From positions 1 through 64,000 of the forward strand of contig NZ_MLFN01000014.1 in the NCBI RefSeq assembly GCF_002095315.1: DNA of 64,000 bases, written 5' to 3'. A program made the position numbers and the translations under genes. Source of the stretch: Pantoea conspicua. Its GTDB lineage: Bacteria > Pseudomonadota > Gammaproteobacteria > Enterobacterales > Enterobacteriaceae. Position 1 is the first letter of the stretch; every line of letters starts with the position of its first letter. This document shows, one piece after another, positions 62,174 to 64,000 of the stretch. The notes beneath the pieces are model-generated. The model saw only the letters and a program-made list of their open reading frames with translations, ran no database searches and was not told where the DNA came from.

Positions 62174-63009
62174 ATGAACGTCTGAATTTTCAACCGCTGG
62201 GTCCCTATATTGGTGCCCAGGTTTCTAACCTTGATGTTTCACGGCCGCTCAGCGATGCGCAGTTTGAACAGCTCTATCACGGTCTGCTGCGTCATCAGGT
62301 GCTGTTTCTGCGCGATCAGGTGATCACGCCAGAGCAGCATCGGGCGCTGGCAATCCGCTTTGGCGATTTGCACATTCACCCGGTCTATCCGCACGCCGAC
62401 GGGGTTGAAGAGATCATCGTGCTGGATACGCATCAGGACAATCCGCCGGATAACGATAACTGGCATACCGACGTAACGTTTATCGAAACGCCACCGGCGA
62501 TTGCATTGCTGTCGTCAAAGGTGCTGCCGGAAGCGGGCGGTGACACGCTCTGGACCAGCGGCATTGCTGCGTATGAGGCGCTCTCGGCGCCGTTTAAAAC
62601 GCTGCTGGCCGGCCTGACCGCCGAGCACGATTTCAAAAAATCTTTCCAGGAATATAAGTACCGTAAAACGGCAGAAGAGCACCAGCGCTGGCAGCAGGCG
62701 GTGGCGAAGCATCCGCCGGTGCAGCATCCGGTGATCCGCACTCATCCGGTCAGCGGCAAAAAAGCGCTGTTTGTGAACGAAGGCTTTACCACGCGGATTG
62801 TTGACCTGAGCGAGAAAGAGAGTGAGACGCTGCTGAGCTTCCTGTTCAGCCACGTCACTAAGCCGGAATTCCAGGTGCGCTGGCGCTGGCAGCCGAACGA
62901 TTTGGCTATCTGGGATAACCGGGTGACCCAGCATTACGCTAATGCCGATTACTATCCGGCGCGGCGGATAATGCAGCGGGCAACGGTGCTGGGGGATAAG
63001 CCGTTTTAA
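62170..63009 (+). CDS. tauD: Taurine dioxygenase TauD
   Basis: This 279-residue enzyme starts at the ATG at 62170 ([18 protein letters not shown]). The iron ligands are His and Asp in WHTDVTF (about residue 99) and the distal His in VTQHYANADY; an Arg in PARRIMQR binds 2-oxoglutarate. It oxidises taurine to sulfite and aminoacetaldehyde. It completes tauABCD. Confidence 0.96.
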   Translation: MNERLNFQPLGPYIGAQVSNLDVSRPLSDAQFEQLYHGLLRHQVLFLRDQVITPEQHRALAIRFGDLHIHPVYPHADGVEEIIVLDTHQDNPPDNDNWHTDVTFIETPPAIALLSSKVLPEAGGDTLWTSGIAAYEALSAPFKTLLAGLTAEHDFKKSFQEYKYRKTAEEHQRWQQAVAKHPPVQHPVIRTHPVSGKKALFVNEGFTTRIVDLSEKESETLLSFLFSHVTKPEFQVRWRWQPNDLAIWDNRVTQHYANADYYPARRIMQRATVLGDKPF

Positions 63010-63023
63010 GACGCAGAGTCAGC

Positions 63024-63054
63024 GGCGCTCTCCCCCGGTTAAAGGGAGAACGCC
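63024..63054. terminator. Hairpin between tauD and yheS
   Basis: GGCG-CTCTCCC and GGGAGA-ACGCC form an imperfect stem of about 10 bp between the convergent tauD and yheS. T tracts are absent, so this is a moderate candidate for a shared terminator. Confidence 0.5.
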
Positions 63055-63060
63055 AGCCGT

Positions 63061-64000
63061 TTAACTGGCCATCATCTGCTCTAATTTTTCCTGCGCTTCC
63101 AGCCACGCCATCTCAACCTCTTCCAGCGCAGATTTACTCTCCGCCTGGCGCTGCAGGGCGGCGGTCAGATCCGCTTTCCGGCTCTGATCATAAATCGCAC
63201 TGTCTGAGAGCTGAGCTTCGGCATCGGCCAGCAGGCTCTGCCATTTGCTCATCTGCTTTTCCAGCTTCTCAATCTCTTTGCGCAGCGGCTGCGTCTGGGT
63301 GCGCAGTTCCGCATCCCGACGCTTCTGGTCTTTACGCGCCTGAGCGCTGTTGCCATTATCCAGCTTTGGCGGGGCATCCTGTTGCGCCTGCTGCTTCTGC
63401 AGATCGCTCAGCCACTGCTGGTAATCTTCAAGGTCGCCCTCAAACACATCCACTTTGCCATCATGCACCAGATAGAGATCGTCAGTAGTCGCGCGCAGCA
63501 GGTGACGATCGTGCGAGACCACCACCAGCGCCCCTTCGAAATCGATCAACGCTTCGGTCAGCGCCTGACGCATATCGAGATCCAGGTGGTTGGTCGGTTC
63601 ATCGAGCAGCAGCAGGTTAGGGCGCTGCCAGACAATCAGTGCCAGCACCAGGCGCGCTTTCTCACCGCCGGAGAAGCGCTCGGTGATCTCCGTGACTTTA
63701 TCGCCACGGAAATCGAAGCCGCCCAGATAATCACGTAGCTGCTGTTCCAGCACGTTTGGCGCAATGCGCGACAGATGCTGCAGCGGTGACTCATCGGCCC
63801 GCAGGTATTCCAGCTGATGCTGCGCGAAGTAACCGAGCTTGATCCCTTTCGCCAGCCCCATCTTGCCCTCCATCGCCTCCAGCTCACCCGCCAGCAGCTT
63901 AATCAGGGTCGATTTACCGGCACCGTTACGTCCCAGCAGGCCGATGCGCGAGCCTGGGACCAGGTTGAGCTTAATGGCGTCGAGAATAATACGATCGCCA
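63061..64000 (-). CDS. yheS: ABC-F family ATPase YheS, 5' part outside the window
   Basis: The frame is open from the window edge to a TAA at 63061, about 313 codons. This covers the second ATPase domain with Walker A GRNGAGKST, signature FSGGEKARLVLAL and Walker B LLLLDEPTNHLDLD, then the Lys/Glu-rich coiled-coil tail ending in QEKLEQMMAS. The first domain is missing from the window. An internal Met at 63873 would give a spuriously short start. ABC-F proteins act on ribosomes; E. coli YheS helps relieve nascent-chain stalling. Confidence 0.93.
   Translation of the reverse strand, partial: GDRIILDAIKLNLVPGSRIGLLGRNGAGKSTLIKLLAGELEAMEGKMGLAKGIKLGYFAQHQLEYLRADESPLQHLSRIAPNVLEQQLRDYLGGFDFRGDKVTEITERFSGGEKARLVLALIVWQRPNLLLLDEPTNHLDLDMRQALTEALIDFEGALVVVSHDRHLLRATTDDLYLVHDGKVDVFEGDLEDYQQWLSDLQKQQAQQDAPPKLDNGNSAQARKDQKRRDAELRTQTQPLRKEIEKLEKQMSKWQSLLADAEAQLSDSAIYDQSRKADLTAALQRQAESKSALEEVEMAWLEAQEKLEQMMAS

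Overview
The window reads as chromosomal DNA of an enterobacterium, most likely Erwiniaceae (Pantoea/Erwinia-like). Almost every protein aligns by eye with an Escherichia coli protein of the same name; OmpR and CRP look essentially identical. Gene order follows, in reverse, the E. coli block running from glpD through crp to yheS. Lineage-specific differences are the malonate decarboxylase genes at the left edge, a glycoside phosphorylase where E. coli has feoABC, codA between nirB and tsgA, and a LysE-LacI-tauABCD insert between yheT and yheS. malT, the rtc genes, gntT, feoABC, nirC and the yhfL-yhfX group, which E. coli carries at the corresponding places, are absent.

Layout: mdcA-mdcB (left edge, minus); glpD (minus) divergent from glpE-glpG-glpR; malP-malQ; nfuA, gntX (minus) and bioH; a small YhcN-family protein convergent with a GH13_18 phosphorylase; tex, greB and a YjbE-like small secreted protein (minus); ompR-envZ convergent with pckA; hslO, hslR, yrfG, igaA (minus) divergent from nudE; mrcA (minus) divergent from hofMNOPQ; then aroK-aroB-damX-dam-rpe-gph-trpS; nirB-nirD-cysG (minus) behind an FNR/NarL promoter; codA; tsgA (minus); ppiA; yhfG-fic; pabA; argD; yhfK, crp (minus); yhfA; prkB, yheU, yheT (minus); a LysE-type exporter and a LacI-type regulator; tauABCD; and the 3' part of yheS at the right edge. 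Much of this is core physiology: glycerol and maltodextrin use, osmosensing, gluconeogenesis, redox and heat-shock repair, peptidoglycan synthesis, DNA uptake, aromatic amino acid synthesis, DNA methylation, nitrite reduction, arginine synthesis, global cAMP control and taurine sulfur use.

Five genes (malQ with two breaks, pckA, dam, the LysE-type exporter and tauB) are broken only by the apparent loss of single bases, nearly all in short homopolymers. Restoring one base per site gives proteins of normal family length. This looks far more like consensus sequencing error than gene decay, so these genes are probably intact in the organism. I found no clear new system. The parts least explained by known genes are the roughly 335-bp hairpin-rich noncoding stretch between trpS and cysG, the AT-rich 535 bp before ompR, and the accessory genes inserted into the conserved backbone. 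I saw no rRNA, tRNA, CRISPR array, insertion sequence or prophage.
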